Shown: positions 56,995 to 64,000 of the stretch, piece by piece | How the letters are laid out: every line of letters begins with the position of its first letter | Position numbering within the stretch: position 1 is the first letter of the stretch | Origin: Alphaproteobacteria bacterium | GTDB lineage: Bacteria; Pseudomonadota; Alphaproteobacteria; CALKHQ01 | DNA length: 64,000 bases | NCBI GenBank assembly: GCA_041396705.1 | Contig: JAWKYB010000004.1 | Location: 1 to 64,000, forward strand | Direction: 5' to 3' | Position numbers and translations under genes: made by a program | The notes under the pieces: model-generated | Told to the model about the DNA's origin: nothing | Database searches by the model: none | Seen by the model: the letters and a program-made list of their open reading frames with translations, nothing else

Positions 56995-57673
56995 GGTCGT
57001 TCTCGTGCAGGTCGTTGGCCGGCCCCTCGAGCGCGACGCTGCCGGTCTCCAGCACGTAGGCATAGTGCGCGAGCTTCAGCGCCAGCTCGGCGTTCTGCTC
57101 GACCAGCACGATGGTGATGCCGCGCTCGGCCAGGACGCGGATGATGCGGGCGATCTCCTGCACCACCACCGGCGCCAGCCCCATCGACGGCTCGTCCAGC
57201 AGCAGCAGCTTCGGCTTGGCCATCAGCGCGCGTCCGATCGCCAGCATCTGCTGCTCGCCGCCGGACAGGGTCTTGGCCCACTGGCCGCGCCGCTCCTTCA
57301 GCCGGGGGAACCGCTCGAACACGTCGTCGAGATCGTTGGCCACCGCATGACGGTCGTGGCGGAGGAAGGCACCGGTGCGCAGATTCTCAAGCACCGTCAG
57401 GTCGGGAAACACGCGCCGGCCCTCCGGCACGTGGGCAATGCCACGGGCGACGATCTTCTCGGCCGGCAGCCGGTCGATCCGTTCGTCGCCGAAGCGGATC
57501 TCGCCCTGCGACAGCCGGTTGAGGCCGGAGATCGAGCGCAGCGTGGTGCTCTTGCCGGCACCGTTGGCGCCGATGATGGTGACGATGCCGCCCTCCGGCA
57601 CGGTCATGCTGACGCCCTTCAGCGCGGCAACGCTGCTGTAGTGGACGACCGCGTCCCTGATCTCAAGCCGCAT
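56966..57673 (-). CDS. branched-chain amino acid-type ABC transporter ATP-binding protein, LivF-like
   Basis: A 235-residue ABC ATPase. Walker A is GANGAGKSTTLRSI, the signature is LSGGEQQMLAIGRALM, and Walker B is LLLLDEPSMGLAP, all as in LivF. It starts MRLEIRDAVVHYSSVAALKGV at 57673 and overlaps the livG stop by 11 bases. With LivG it is expected to power the permeases encoded at 52167-54180. Confidence 0.94.
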   Translation of the reverse strand: MRLEIRDAVVHYSSVAALKGVSMTVPEGGIVTIIGANGAGKSTTLRSISGLNRLSQGEIRFGDERIDRLPAEKIVARGIAHVPEGRRVFPDLTVLENLRTGAFLRHDRHAVANDLDDVFERFPRLKERRGQWAKTLSGGEQQMLAIGRALMAKPKLLLLDEPSMGLAPVVVQEIARIIRVLAERGITIVLVEQNAELALKLAHYAYVLETGSVALEGPANDLHENDHVRRAYLGG

Positions 57674-58427
57674 CCAGGCTGGCTCCCAGATAGGCTTCGA
57701 TCACGGCCGGATTGCTGCGGATCTCGTCCGGCCCGCCCTCGGCAAGCAGGCGGCCGAAGCTGAGCACGGTGATGCGCTCGCACAGGCCCATCACCGCCTG
57801 CATGTCGTGCTCGACCAGCAGCATGGTGACGCCGCGGTCGCGCACCTTGCGCATCAGCGTCATCATCGTGCCGGTCTCCTCCGGATTCATGCCGGTGAAC
57901 GGCTCGTCCAGCAGCAGCACCGTCGGCTCGGCGGCGAGGGCGACGGCGATGCCGAGCGCCCGCTGCATGCCGTGGCTGAGCGATCCGGCCGTATCGTGCG
58001 CCCGCCCGGCCAGGCCGACGAACGCGAGGATGTCCTCTGCCGCGCGCCGCGCGCCGGCTTCGACCGCGCCGGTCAGACCCAGCACCTGGCGCAGGAACGA
58101 GGCATGGGCGTGCATGTGCCGGCCGACCAGCACATTCTCCAGCACCGTCATCTCGCGAAACAGCGTGGTCGACTGGAAGGTGCGGATCAGGCCGCGCCGC
58201 GCGATCTGCGCGGTCGACAGCCCGCCGATGTCGGCGCCGCGATAGAGCACGCGGCCTGACGTCGGCTTGTAGTAGCCGGAAACGACGTTGAAGGTGGTGG
58301 TCTTGCCGGCGCCGTTGGGCCCGATCAGGCCGTGAATGGTGCCTTCCTCGATCATGAAGCTGACGTCTGCGACGGCCATCAGCCCGCCGAACCGACGGCT
58401 CAGGTTGCGCACCTCGAGTATTGCCAT
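57663..58427 (-). CDS. branched-chain amino acid-type ABC transporter ATP-binding protein, LivG-like
   Basis: A 254-residue ABC ATPase starting at 58427 (MAILEVRNLSRRFGGLMAV). Walker A is GPNGAGKTTTFNVVSG. LivG-type features include RTFQSTTLFREMTVLENV and the extended helical part around MHAHASFLRQVLG. The signature is degenerate: LSHGMQRALGIAVAL in place of the LSxGxQ consensus. Walker B is VLLLDEPFTGMNPEE. First gene of a minus-strand pair with livF. Longer in-frame starts lack support. Confidence 0.93.
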   Translation of the reverse strand: MAILEVRNLSRRFGGLMAVADVSFMIEEGTIHGLIGPNGAGKTTTFNVVSGYYKPTSGRVLYRGADIGGLSTAQIARRGLIRTFQSTTLFREMTVLENVLVGRHMHAHASFLRQVLGLTGAVEAGARRAAEDILAFVGLAGRAHDTAGSLSHGMQRALGIAVALAAEPTVLLLDEPFTGMNPEETGTMMTLMRKVRDRGVTMLLVEHDMQAVMGLCERITVLSFGRLLAEGGPDEIRSNPAVIEAYLGASLDAA

Positions 58428-58588
58428 GGTATGCGCGGCCGTAACCTTGCCAATCCGCTGACCCGCTGGCAGGGTGGCGACTGGCCGCGAGAAGATCAAG
58501 CGCAACGAACCGGTTCGGGCCGATTCCGTACCGTTGGCGGCCGATTGGTCGCCTATTGGTCCGGCCATGCGCAGGATGGGGGATTTGC

Positions 58589-59146
58589 ATGGCCGACGAG
58601 CGCATCTATCTGGCCGGCCCGGAGGTGTTCTTGCCCGATCCGATGGCGGCTGCGGCGGCCAAGAAGGCCATCTGCGCCCGCCATGGTTTCGTCGGCGTGT
58701 TTCCGCTCGACAAGTCGCTGGACCTGGGCGGCCTCGCACCGTTCGAGGCCGGTTGGCGCATCTCGGCCGCCAACGAGCAGCTGATGCGCGGCTGCGACCT
58801 GATCATCGCCAACATGACGCCGTTCCGCGGCCCCAGCATGGACGTGGGCACCGCCTTCGAGATGGGCTTCATGCGCGCCCTCGGCCGGCTGGTGCTGGGC
58901 TACAGCAACGACGGGCGGGGTTTCGCGGAGCGCACCCGGGCCTGCCTGGACATCGCGCCCGGCGCCAGCGACGCCGACGGCATGGCGATCGAGGAATTCG
59001 GCATGGCCGACAACCTGATGATGCACGGTGCGGTGGCGGCTTCGGGCGCGACGGTGGAGGTGACGCAAGCGCCGCCGGACGCGCGCTTCACCGCGCTGGA
59101 CGCCTTCGCCCGCTGTGTCGCCCAGGCGCGCGCTCTGCTGAGCTGA
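58589..59146 (+). CDS. nucleoside 2-deoxyribosyltransferase family protein
   Basis: A 185-residue protein of the family that cleaves or exchanges the N-glycosidic bond of (deoxy)nucleosides. The start at 58589 follows AGGATGGGGGAT. Motifs: RIYLAGPEVFLPDP at the N-terminus, CDLIIANMTPFRGPSMDVGTAFEMGFM (read in parts) with Asp85 and the catalytic Glu91, and the C-terminal region after APGASDADG. It diverges from livG by 161 bases. The substrate range (nucleoside versus nucleotide) cannot be told. Confidence 0.88.
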   Translation: MADERIYLAGPEVFLPDPMAAAAAKKAICARHGFVGVFPLDKSLDLGGLAPFEAGWRISAANEQLMRGCDLIIANMTPFRGPSMDVGTAFEMGFMRALGRLVLGYSNDGRGFAERTRACLDIAPGASDADGMAIEEFGMADNLMMHGAVAASGATVEVTQAPPDARFTALDAFARCVAQARALLS

Positions 59147-59173
59147 ACCGAGCCGGGCCGGCTGCCCGGCGGC

Positions 59174-59869
59174 TCAGTGGATGTCGTCGGACTGGCCGAA
59201 CGCGGCTTCGAGCTTGTCGAGACTGAAGTCGGCGCTGCGGGCGCAGGCGAGGATCGGCGCCTCCTTGCGGGTGACCAGGTCGGCCGCGGCCAGCACCGCG
59301 TCCACCGCATCCTTGGGCACGATCACCGCGCCGTGGCGGTCGGCATGGATCAGGTCGTCGTGCTGGGCGACCATGCCGGCGATGGCGACCTCGCAGCCGA
59401 AGTCGACCAGATGCGCCCAGATGTGCGACGGCACCACGGTGCCGGACAGCATCGCGAAATCCGGCGCGATCGCGTCGAGGTCGCGGATGGCGCCGTTGGT
59501 GACCACGCCGAGGCAGCCGCACGCCTTGTGGATCGCCGAATTGACCTCGCCCCAGAACGAGCCGAGGCCGGGCGTGTCGTCGACATCCTGGATCAGCGAG
59601 ATGTGCGGGCCGTCGCCGGCGGCAACGTAGCGGTAGTAAGCCATGCGCTGGGCGCGGACCGCGGCCGGATCGCCGGCTGGCGGGCGGGCGCTGCGTATGG
59701 TGGCGGTGCGGGCGTAGCCGACCATCGGCTTCAGCTCCGGGAACGGGGCGATCAGCGTGCGCACGGTGAAGCCGAAGCCGCGCCGCTCGGGCCGCGCCAC
59801 CTCCAGCGCATTGCAGATCGTCGGCGTGTCATAGGCGGCGAGCGCGTTGAGGCGGGCCTGGTCGATCAT
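59174..59869 (-). CDS. RraA-like family protein (possible 4-hydroxy-4-methyl-2-oxoglutarate aldolase-type)
   Basis: A 231-residue protein of the RraA/dimethylmenaquinone methyltransferase-like fold. The start at 59869 gives MIDQARLNALAAYDTPTICNALEV. The family's binding site is seen in GCLGVVTNGAIRDLDAI (Arg129, Asp130) and VAQHDDLIHADRHGAVIVP. Members include ring-cleavage aldolases and RNase E inhibitor RraA; the longer N-terminal part favours the aldolase-like group, but the reaction is uncertain. Confidence 0.85.
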   Translation of the reverse strand: MIDQARLNALAAYDTPTICNALEVARPERRGFGFTVRTLIAPFPELKPMVGYARTATIRSARPPAGDPAAVRAQRMAYYRYVAAGDGPHISLIQDVDDTPGLGSFWGEVNSAIHKACGCLGVVTNGAIRDLDAIAPDFAMLSGTVVPSHIWAHLVDFGCEVAIAGMVAQHDDLIHADRHGAVIVPKDAVDAVLAAADLVTRKEAPILACARSADFSLDKLEAAFGQSDDIH

Positions 59870-59909
59870 GGTCTGGTCTCGGCAGCTGGTGTGCGGTGGC
59901 GGGCGTCCA

Positions 59910-60275
59910 CTATGCCCAGAGCCACAGGGCCATGGCAATCGCCCAAAGGGCGCCGGCGATCCACAGCACGTAGTCGCCGCAGCGCAGGAACGCGTCGCGA
60001 TAGGCGTTGGCGACCAGCCGGGCGGCGTAGTCGCCGCGTGGCAGGTCGTCCGTGTCCAGCATCACCCAGACCTCGGTGTTGCGGTGGTTCATGCGATGGG
60101 CGCGCATGGCGCGGTAGCGCAGCACCAGCGCCAGGATCGAGAACAGGATGGCGCCCGACTTGGCGCACAGATAGGGGTCGAACGACAGGCCGACCATCAC
60201 GCACATGATGCCGAGCCCGACAAAGCCGCAGGCGCGGGAAACGCTGATCAGGGCAAGGCGCGGAATGGTGTCCAT
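59910..60275 (-). CDS. uncharacterised membrane protein
   Basis: A 121-residue protein starting MDTIPRLALISVSRACGFVGL. Two hydrophobic segments lie in the first 55 residues, a basic central part contains YRAMRAHRMNHRNTEVWVML, and a hydrophobic C-terminus ends WAIAMALWLWA. Not recognised beyond being a probable inner-membrane protein; its start is separated from neighbours by short gaps. Confidence 0.7.
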   Translation of the reverse strand: MDTIPRLALISVSRACGFVGLGIMCVMVGLSFDPYLCAKSGAILFSILALVLRYRAMRAHRMNHRNTEVWVMLDTDDLPRGDYAARLVANAYRDAFLRCGDYVLWIAGALWAIAMALWLWA

Positions 60276-60383
60276 GGCTCGGTCCGCACTCGTAAGCCTT
60301 TACGATTGCCCAATGCCGGCCCGGCGGCCAATCAACACCCCGTGTCGCGCCGGCGTCGGTGACGGCCGGGCCGGGTGCGGCGA

Positions 60384-60695
60384 TCAGCCGACGGCGTTGT
60401 CCAGCGCGGGAATGCTCAGCGCGGCGGCGGCGGCGAACCAGACCCAAAGGCTGGTCTTGTCGGTCGTCGCGCGCCGGGTCAGGCGCTCGAACAGCGCCGC
60501 GACCACGCCGCTCAGCATCAGGGTCAGCGTCGCGGTGATCAGCGAGGTCAGATAGAAGCTGAGCTCGGGCGTGAACGGCAGGAAACCGGGATACCAGGCC
60601 AGCGCATAGCCCCAGACGTAGAACACGGCGGGCGAGAAGATGCCGTTGACGATGCACACGCCGACCAGCAGGAAGATGACGAAGTCCTTGTCCAT
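60384..60695 (-). CDS. uncharacterised small membrane protein
   Basis: A 103-residue protein with three to four hydrophobic segments: MDKDFVIFLLVGVCIVNGIF, then YVWGYALAWYPGFLPF, then a pair ending SLWVWFAAAAALSIPAL. It starts five bases after the YggT-like gene ends, so the two are probably co-transcribed. No family recognised. Confidence 0.72.
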   Translation of the reverse strand: MDKDFVIFLLVGVCIVNGIFSPAVFYVWGYALAWYPGFLPFTPELSFYLTSLITATLTLMLSGVVAALFERLTRRATTDKTSLWVWFAAAAALSIPALDNAVG

Positions 60696-60700
60696 GCCGG

Positions 60701-61021
60701 TCAGCCCTGCGTGGCCGGGATCTCGATGCCGGGCGCGATGCCGAGCTCGAGGAACAGCACGAACAGGGCGACCCGCAGCAGCATCAGCCAGACCACGGTG
60801 AAGCCGATCAGCAGGGGCCGCGGCACGCTGCGCGGCGTGAGGGTCCCGAAGGTGGCCAGCACGGGGTCGGTCAGCCGCTGGAAGGCGCGCCAGATGTAAT
60901 TGTCCCACGCCGGCGGCACGAACAGGCCGAGCAGCACACGCGCCAGCATGGTGTAGATCAGCACCGCCAGCGCATAGTTGGGCAGGTGGAAGTACCAGTA
61001 GTCCCAGAAGCTGGTGTCCAT
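60701..61021 (-). CDS. YggT-like membrane protein
   Basis: A 106-residue protein starting MDTSFWDYWYFHLPNYALAVL. It has two membrane segments around a loop NYIWRAFQRLTDPVLATFGTLTPRSVPRPLLIG (read in parts), which resembles the YGGT repeat (dP-hhxxhxxhhP). YggT proteins are implicated in envelope or osmotic functions. It is the first gene of a short minus-strand pair. Confidence 0.65.
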   Translation of the reverse strand: MDTSFWDYWYFHLPNYALAVLIYTMLARVLLGLFVPPAWDNYIWRAFQRLTDPVLATFGTLTPRSVPRPLLIGFTVVWLMLLRVALFVLFLELGIAPGIEIPATQG

Positions 61022-61077
61022 GCCGGTGCGGCCGCTTCCTTGCGCAGCGGGGCGAGTCCCCGGCGGCAAGCTTAGCG

Positions 61078-61106
61078 AAAGAAGGGGCGCATGGCTGCGC
61101 CCCTTC
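61078..61106 (-). terminator. intrinsic terminator after the symporter operon
   Basis: Reading the minus strand, GAAGGGGCGCA and TGCGCCCCTTC form an 11-base-pair stem (61096-61106 with 61081-61091) with a 4-base loop, followed by TTTCGC. It lies 35 bases after the end of the symporter gene. Confidence 0.8.
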
Positions 61107-61140
61107 GCATCGTACGGCCGACGGCCGGATCGGCGAGGCG

Positions 61141-63015
61141 TCAGGCCTGCTTGGCCTCGGTCTCGCGGTCCATCAGCGCCTCGCCCTTGGGAATGCGCAG
61201 GGCCTCGATGAAGTCCTGCATCTCCTGCGACGGTGCCGGCGTCATCAGGCTGACGACGTAGGTCACCAGGAAGCCGATCGGGATGCCGAAGATTCCGGCG
61301 GAGATGTTGCTGATCCCCCAGATCGGCTCCGCCCCGAAGCCGACGCCGGCATGGGTGTAGATCAGGTAGGCCAGCGTGACGCCGAAACCGGCGATCATGC
61401 CCCAGACGGCGCCGGCCTTGGTGGTGCGCTTCCACCAAACGCCCAGCACCAGGGCCGGGAACAGGCCGGCGGCAGCGAGGCTGAACGCCCAGGCGACCAG
61501 CGCCAGGATGTTGCCCATGTCGAGGAAGGCGACCGCGCTGGCACCCGCCACCGCGACGATGACCAGCAGCACGCGTGCCACCACCAGGCGGCGGCGGGTC
61601 GAGGCATGCGGGTCGATCATCCGGTAGTAGATGTCGTGGCTGAGCGCGTTGGCGATGGCCAGCAGCAGGCCGTCGGCCGTCGACAGGGCGGCGGCGAGAC
61701 CGCCGGCGGCGACCAGCCCGGCGATGACATAGGGCAGGCCCGCGATCTCCGGCGTCGCGATCACGACCACGTCGGTCTGGATGGCGAAGGCGGAATGGAC
61801 CAGTTCGGTGATCCCGCCGGCCTGGCAGGCTTCGTAGATGGCCTGTGCGGTCATCGCGATGTCGGCCGCCTTGTTGCCGGTGAAGCCGCAGACGCTGACG
61901 CGTCCGAGGTCGCCGAAGGACTGGATCCAGCTGTTGCTGGCCAGCAGTGCCTGCACGTCGTCGACGCTGGCCACGCTGGCGCCGAGCACGTTCTGGTAGA
62001 CCTCGAGCTTGGCGAAGGAGGCATAGGCCGGCGCGGTGAAGTAGAGCAGGAAGATGAACAGCAGCGACCAGCCGACCGACTTGCGCGCGTCGCGCACGCT
62101 GGGCGTGGTGAAGAACCGCATCAGCACGTGCGGCAGCGAGGCGGTGCCGATCATCAGGCAGACGATCAGCGCGAAGAAATTCAGCGCCTCGGTGAAGTTC
62201 TGCGGCGTCTGGATGAATGGCTTGGCGCCGGCCAGGGCCGGCTTGGTCGCCTCCAGTTCCTGGATCTGCTGCAGCACCTGACCGTACATGATCTGCGGCA
62301 GCGGCACGCCGGTCTGCTGGGCCGACAGGATCACCACAGGCACCAGATAGGCGACGATCAGCACGATGTACTGGGCGACCTGGGTCCAGGTCACCGCGCG
62401 CATCCCGCCGAGCATCGAGCAGACCAGAATGCCGAGCAGGCCGACGTAGACCGCGACCGAAAAATCCATGTCGAGGAAGCGCGACGCGATCTCGCCGGTG
62501 CCGGTGATCTGGCCGAGGATGTAGGTGAACGAGCAGCAGAACAGCACGATGATGCCGATCAGCCGGGCGACGTTGCCGCCATAGCGGGCGCCGAGGAAAT
62601 CGGGCACCGTGTAGGCGCCGAACTTCCGCAGATAGGGCGCGATCAGCACCGCCACCAGCACATAGCCGCCGGTCCAGCCGAGCACGAAGGCGAGATAGCT
62701 GTAGCCGGCATTGTAGAGCCCGCCGGCCATGGCGATGAACGAGGCCGCCGACATCCAGTCCGCAGCGGTCGCCATGCCGTTGTACAGCGCCGGGACCTTG
62801 CGGCCGGCGACATAGTATTCCGACACCTGCATGGTGCGCGATAGAATGCCGATGCCGGCATAGACCGCGATGGTGAAGAAGACGAACAGGTAGCCGATGA
62901 TGTCGTTGGGCAGGCCGACCTGTTCGAGGACGGCCAGCAGGATGACGAAGGCCGCAAAACCGCCGGTATAGATACCGTAGATCCGGCCCAGATTCTGGGT
63001 GAAATCGCCTCTCAT
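61141..63015 (-). CDS. sodium/solute symporter (SSS family), DUF4212-associated, ActP-like
   Basis: A 624-residue cation-coupled transporter with about 13 membrane segments. Family features: SEYYVAGRKVPALYNGMATAADWMSAASFIAMAGG (read in parts) containing the sodium-site region, GGMRAVTWTQVAQYIVL, and ASLPHVLMRFFTTPSVRDARKSVGW. It resembles ActP acetate permeases but has an extra segment of about 110 residues (around 225-265 and 330-400) typical of symporters that pair with a DUF4212 subunit. The preceding gene encodes that subunit. The substrate is probably a short monocarboxylate, by family inference. Confidence 0.9.
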   Translation of the reverse strand: MRGDFTQNLGRIYGIYTGGFAAFVILLAVLEQVGLPNDIIGYLFVFFTIAVYAGIGILSRTMQVSEYYVAGRKVPALYNGMATAADWMSAASFIAMAGGLYNAGYSYLAFVLGWTGGYVLVAVLIAPYLRKFGAYTVPDFLGARYGGNVARLIGIIVLFCCSFTYILGQITGTGEIASRFLDMDFSVAVYVGLLGILVCSMLGGMRAVTWTQVAQYIVLIVAYLVPVVILSAQQTGVPLPQIMYGQVLQQIQELEATKPALAGAKPFIQTPQNFTEALNFFALIVCLMIGTASLPHVLMRFFTTPSVRDARKSVGWSLLFIFLLYFTAPAYASFAKLEVYQNVLGASVASVDDVQALLASNSWIQSFGDLGRVSVCGFTGNKAADIAMTAQAIYEACQAGGITELVHSAFAIQTDVVVIATPEIAGLPYVIAGLVAAGGLAAALSTADGLLLAIANALSHDIYYRMIDPHASTRRRLVVARVLLVIVAVAGASAVAFLDMGNILALVAWAFSLAAAGLFPALVLGVWWKRTTKAGAVWGMIAGFGVTLAYLIYTHAGVGFGAEPIWGISNISAGIFGIPIGFLVTYVVSLMTPAPSQEMQDFIEALRIPKGEALMDRETEAKQA

Positions 63016-63031
63016 GACTGCGCTCCCCGCC

Positions 63032-63301
63032 TCAGTCTTCCGACAGCCCGCATTCCTCGTCGATCCGGTTCTGCCGGGCGGAGAACCAGAAGCAGAGGAT
63101 CACGAACACGATGAGCGAGCCTTGCGCGGCGAAGTACCAGCCGAGCGGGAATCCGAGAATTACGATGTCGTTGAGCGCATCCACGAAGAAATGGATGACG
63201 AAGCTGAAGATCAGCCAGATCAGCAGCGTGACCCACATCAAGTTCTTGGTCCGCTGCCAGTGGCGCCGGGCAACCTCCGGCGCTATTCCAGTGTCCGCCA
63301 T
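63032..63301 (-). CDS. DUF4212 protein, sodium/substrate symporter small subunit
   Basis: An 89-residue protein with two membrane segments. It starts at 63301 with an AGGAGG site upstream. HWQRTKNLMWVTLLIWLIFSF and the GFPLGWYFAAQGSLIVFVILCFWFSARQNRIDEE region (read in parts) are diagnostic of DUF4212. It always precedes an SSS-family symporter, here 16 bases downstream, and the pair should form one operon and complex. Confidence 0.92.
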   Translation of the reverse strand: MADTGIAPEVARRHWQRTKNLMWVTLLIWLIFSFVIHFFVDALNDIVILGFPLGWYFAAQGSLIVFVILCFWFSARQNRIDEECGLSED

Positions 63302-63466
63302 TCCCTAGAACCTCCTGCACGCATCGGTGCCAGCACCGCTGTTGGGCACGTTCCGGATTCTTGGATGGCAGTCCCGTCGGCAAACCAGGCCGATCGTCGA
63401 TGCTCTTCCGTCCCGCCTTGCCGAGGGGTCCGCCTGAGGGCCGTCCGTCTCTCCCGCAATGACGAA

Positions 63467-63487
63467 TTCGCTTGTTGACCAAGCGAA
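63467..63487. promoter_or_regulatory. palindrome between divergent symporter operon and hypothetical gene
   Basis: TTCGCTTG (63467-63474) and CAAGCGAA (63480-63487) form a perfect 8-base inverted repeat around TTGAC. It also holds a TTGACC -35-like element. The position between two divergent genes suggests an operator, though it could be a leader hairpin. Confidence 0.45.
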
Positions 63488-63541
63488 ACACTCATACCCG
63501 TATCGTCGGAGTCTCGACAAGACCTATGACAGGTCCGTGAA

Positions 63542-64000
63542 ATGCTGCGCCGCATGGTTGAAGGGCTGCTCGGCACTCCACTGAAGGTCGAGTCGCGCGC
63601 CGACCTATGCGCGTTCATGGCCGGACGGGCCGCGTTCGTGTCGCAGAAGGCGATGTTCGAGTACTGCCGGGCCCGCGCCGGCGTGATGTGGGACAAGCTG
63701 ATGCTCGAGGCCGACTTCGTCGCCGGCCTGGAGCGCGGCCGCTGGCAGGCCTATGTCGCCGCACTGGCCGATCTGGCATTGGTCTGCGACGTCGCGATCA
63801 GGGCCGGCGGGTGCGCGCCGCAGCCGGCTGCGCTGGGCGACGTGGCCGCTGAGGTGCTGGGCGCGGAGCCGCGGCTGGCGCAGGCCGGCGTCGCGGTCGC
63901 GCCGGAGGTCGCCGCCATCCGTCTCAGCCTCGATCGCGCGGCCATGGCGCCGCCACGCAGGGTGCATGAGATCGCGGTCCGCGCCGGCGGCCGCATCTAT
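63542..64000 (+). CDS. hypothetical protein, 3' end beyond window
   Basis: An open frame of 153 codons runs from ATG 63542 to the end of the window with no stop. It reads MLRRMVEGLLGTPLKVESRA, then FMAGRAAFVSQKAMFEYCRARAG, then helical, Ala/Leu-rich sequence. The ATG at 63554 is an alternative start. The codon pattern is that of a normal gene (strong G/C third positions). I do not recognise the family. Confidence 0.75.
   Translation, partial: MLRRMVEGLLGTPLKVESRADLCAFMAGRAAFVSQKAMFEYCRARAGVMWDKLMLEADFVAGLERGRWQAYVAALADLALVCDVAIRAGGCAPQPAALGDVAAEVLGAEPRLAQAGVAVAPEVAAIRLSLDRAAMAPPRRVHEIAVRAGGRIY

Noticed and set aside
61351..62844. Long plus-strand open frame opposite the SSS symporter
   Set aside because: The minus strand encodes a well-conserved symporter. 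The plus frame lacks a ribosome-binding site and recognisable content.

Overview
The window is very GC-rich chromosomal DNA, and its gene content and order point to an alphaproteobacterium, probably a Rhodospirillales-like lineage. Evidence for this includes the run rplQ-degP/Q-rarA-crcB-rluC-HAD-ATP12, an ATP12-type F1-ATPase assembly chaperone, a DUF1489 protein, a divergent zur-znuCB/znuA locus and many GTG starts. No phage, insertion sequence, CRISPR array or plasmid function was seen. The taxonomic call is an inference from gene content.

Region 1 (1-23370) is the core transcription and translation block on the plus strand. It starts inside rpoC, followed by a terminator and a small secreted SH3 protein. 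Two good sigma70-type promoters then precede the str operon (rpsL, rpsG, fusA, tuf). The S10, spc and alpha operons follow without a clear break: rpsJ-rplCDWB-rpsS-rplV-rpsC-rplP-rpmC-rpsQ, rplNXE-rpsNH-rplFR-rpsE-rpmD-rplO-secY-adk, and rpsM-rpsK-rpoA-rplQ. A strong promoter overlaps the adk stop codon and a terminator follows rplQ. The tuf gene carries a one-base insertion and an abrupt change of codon style near its end.

Region 2 (23454-35653) is housekeeping: a periplasmic Do-type protease, RarA, a fluoride channel, a pseudouridine synthase, a HAD phosphatase, ATP12, acylphosphatase and a VOC protein. The zinc uptake locus follows (zur-znuC-znuB on minus, znuA on plus, with a Zur-box-like palindrome between). 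Then come lipB, tRNA-Leu(GAG), a MgtE magnesium channel and a GNAT acetyltransferase.

Region 3 (35690-50218) is mostly minus strand and catabolic. A BMP-type binding protein, an amidohydrolase and a Gfo/Idh/MocA oxidoreductase form a probable operon whose ABC transporter is missing from the window. Upstream of it is a leucine/isovalerate degradation (liu) cluster: isovaleryl-CoA dehydrogenase, RidA, a DsbA-fold isomerase, methylcrotonyl-CoA carboxylase beta, an enoyl-CoA hydratase, an ion channel and carboxylase alpha. A tandem PilZ protein and a divergent acyl-CoA dehydrogenase family protein without the usual catalytic glutamates follow.

Region 4 (50638-58427) is a branched-chain-amino-acid-type ABC transporter split in two. 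The binding protein (frameshifted) and livHM lie on plus, livG and livF on minus, facing each other. Between them are three small, four-membrane-segment proteins of unknown function that share the same GGAGGCAG ribosome-binding context. These three genes are the best candidate here for something undescribed.

Region 5 (58589-64000) has a nucleoside 2-deoxyribosyltransferase, an RraA-like protein, small membrane proteins, a YggT-like protein, a two-component sodium/solute symporter (DUF4212 plus SSS family), and the start of an unrecognised protein cut by the window end. Three single-base frameshifts in one window (tuf, the binding protein and the gene after livF) suggest residual assembly errors as well as possible real decay.
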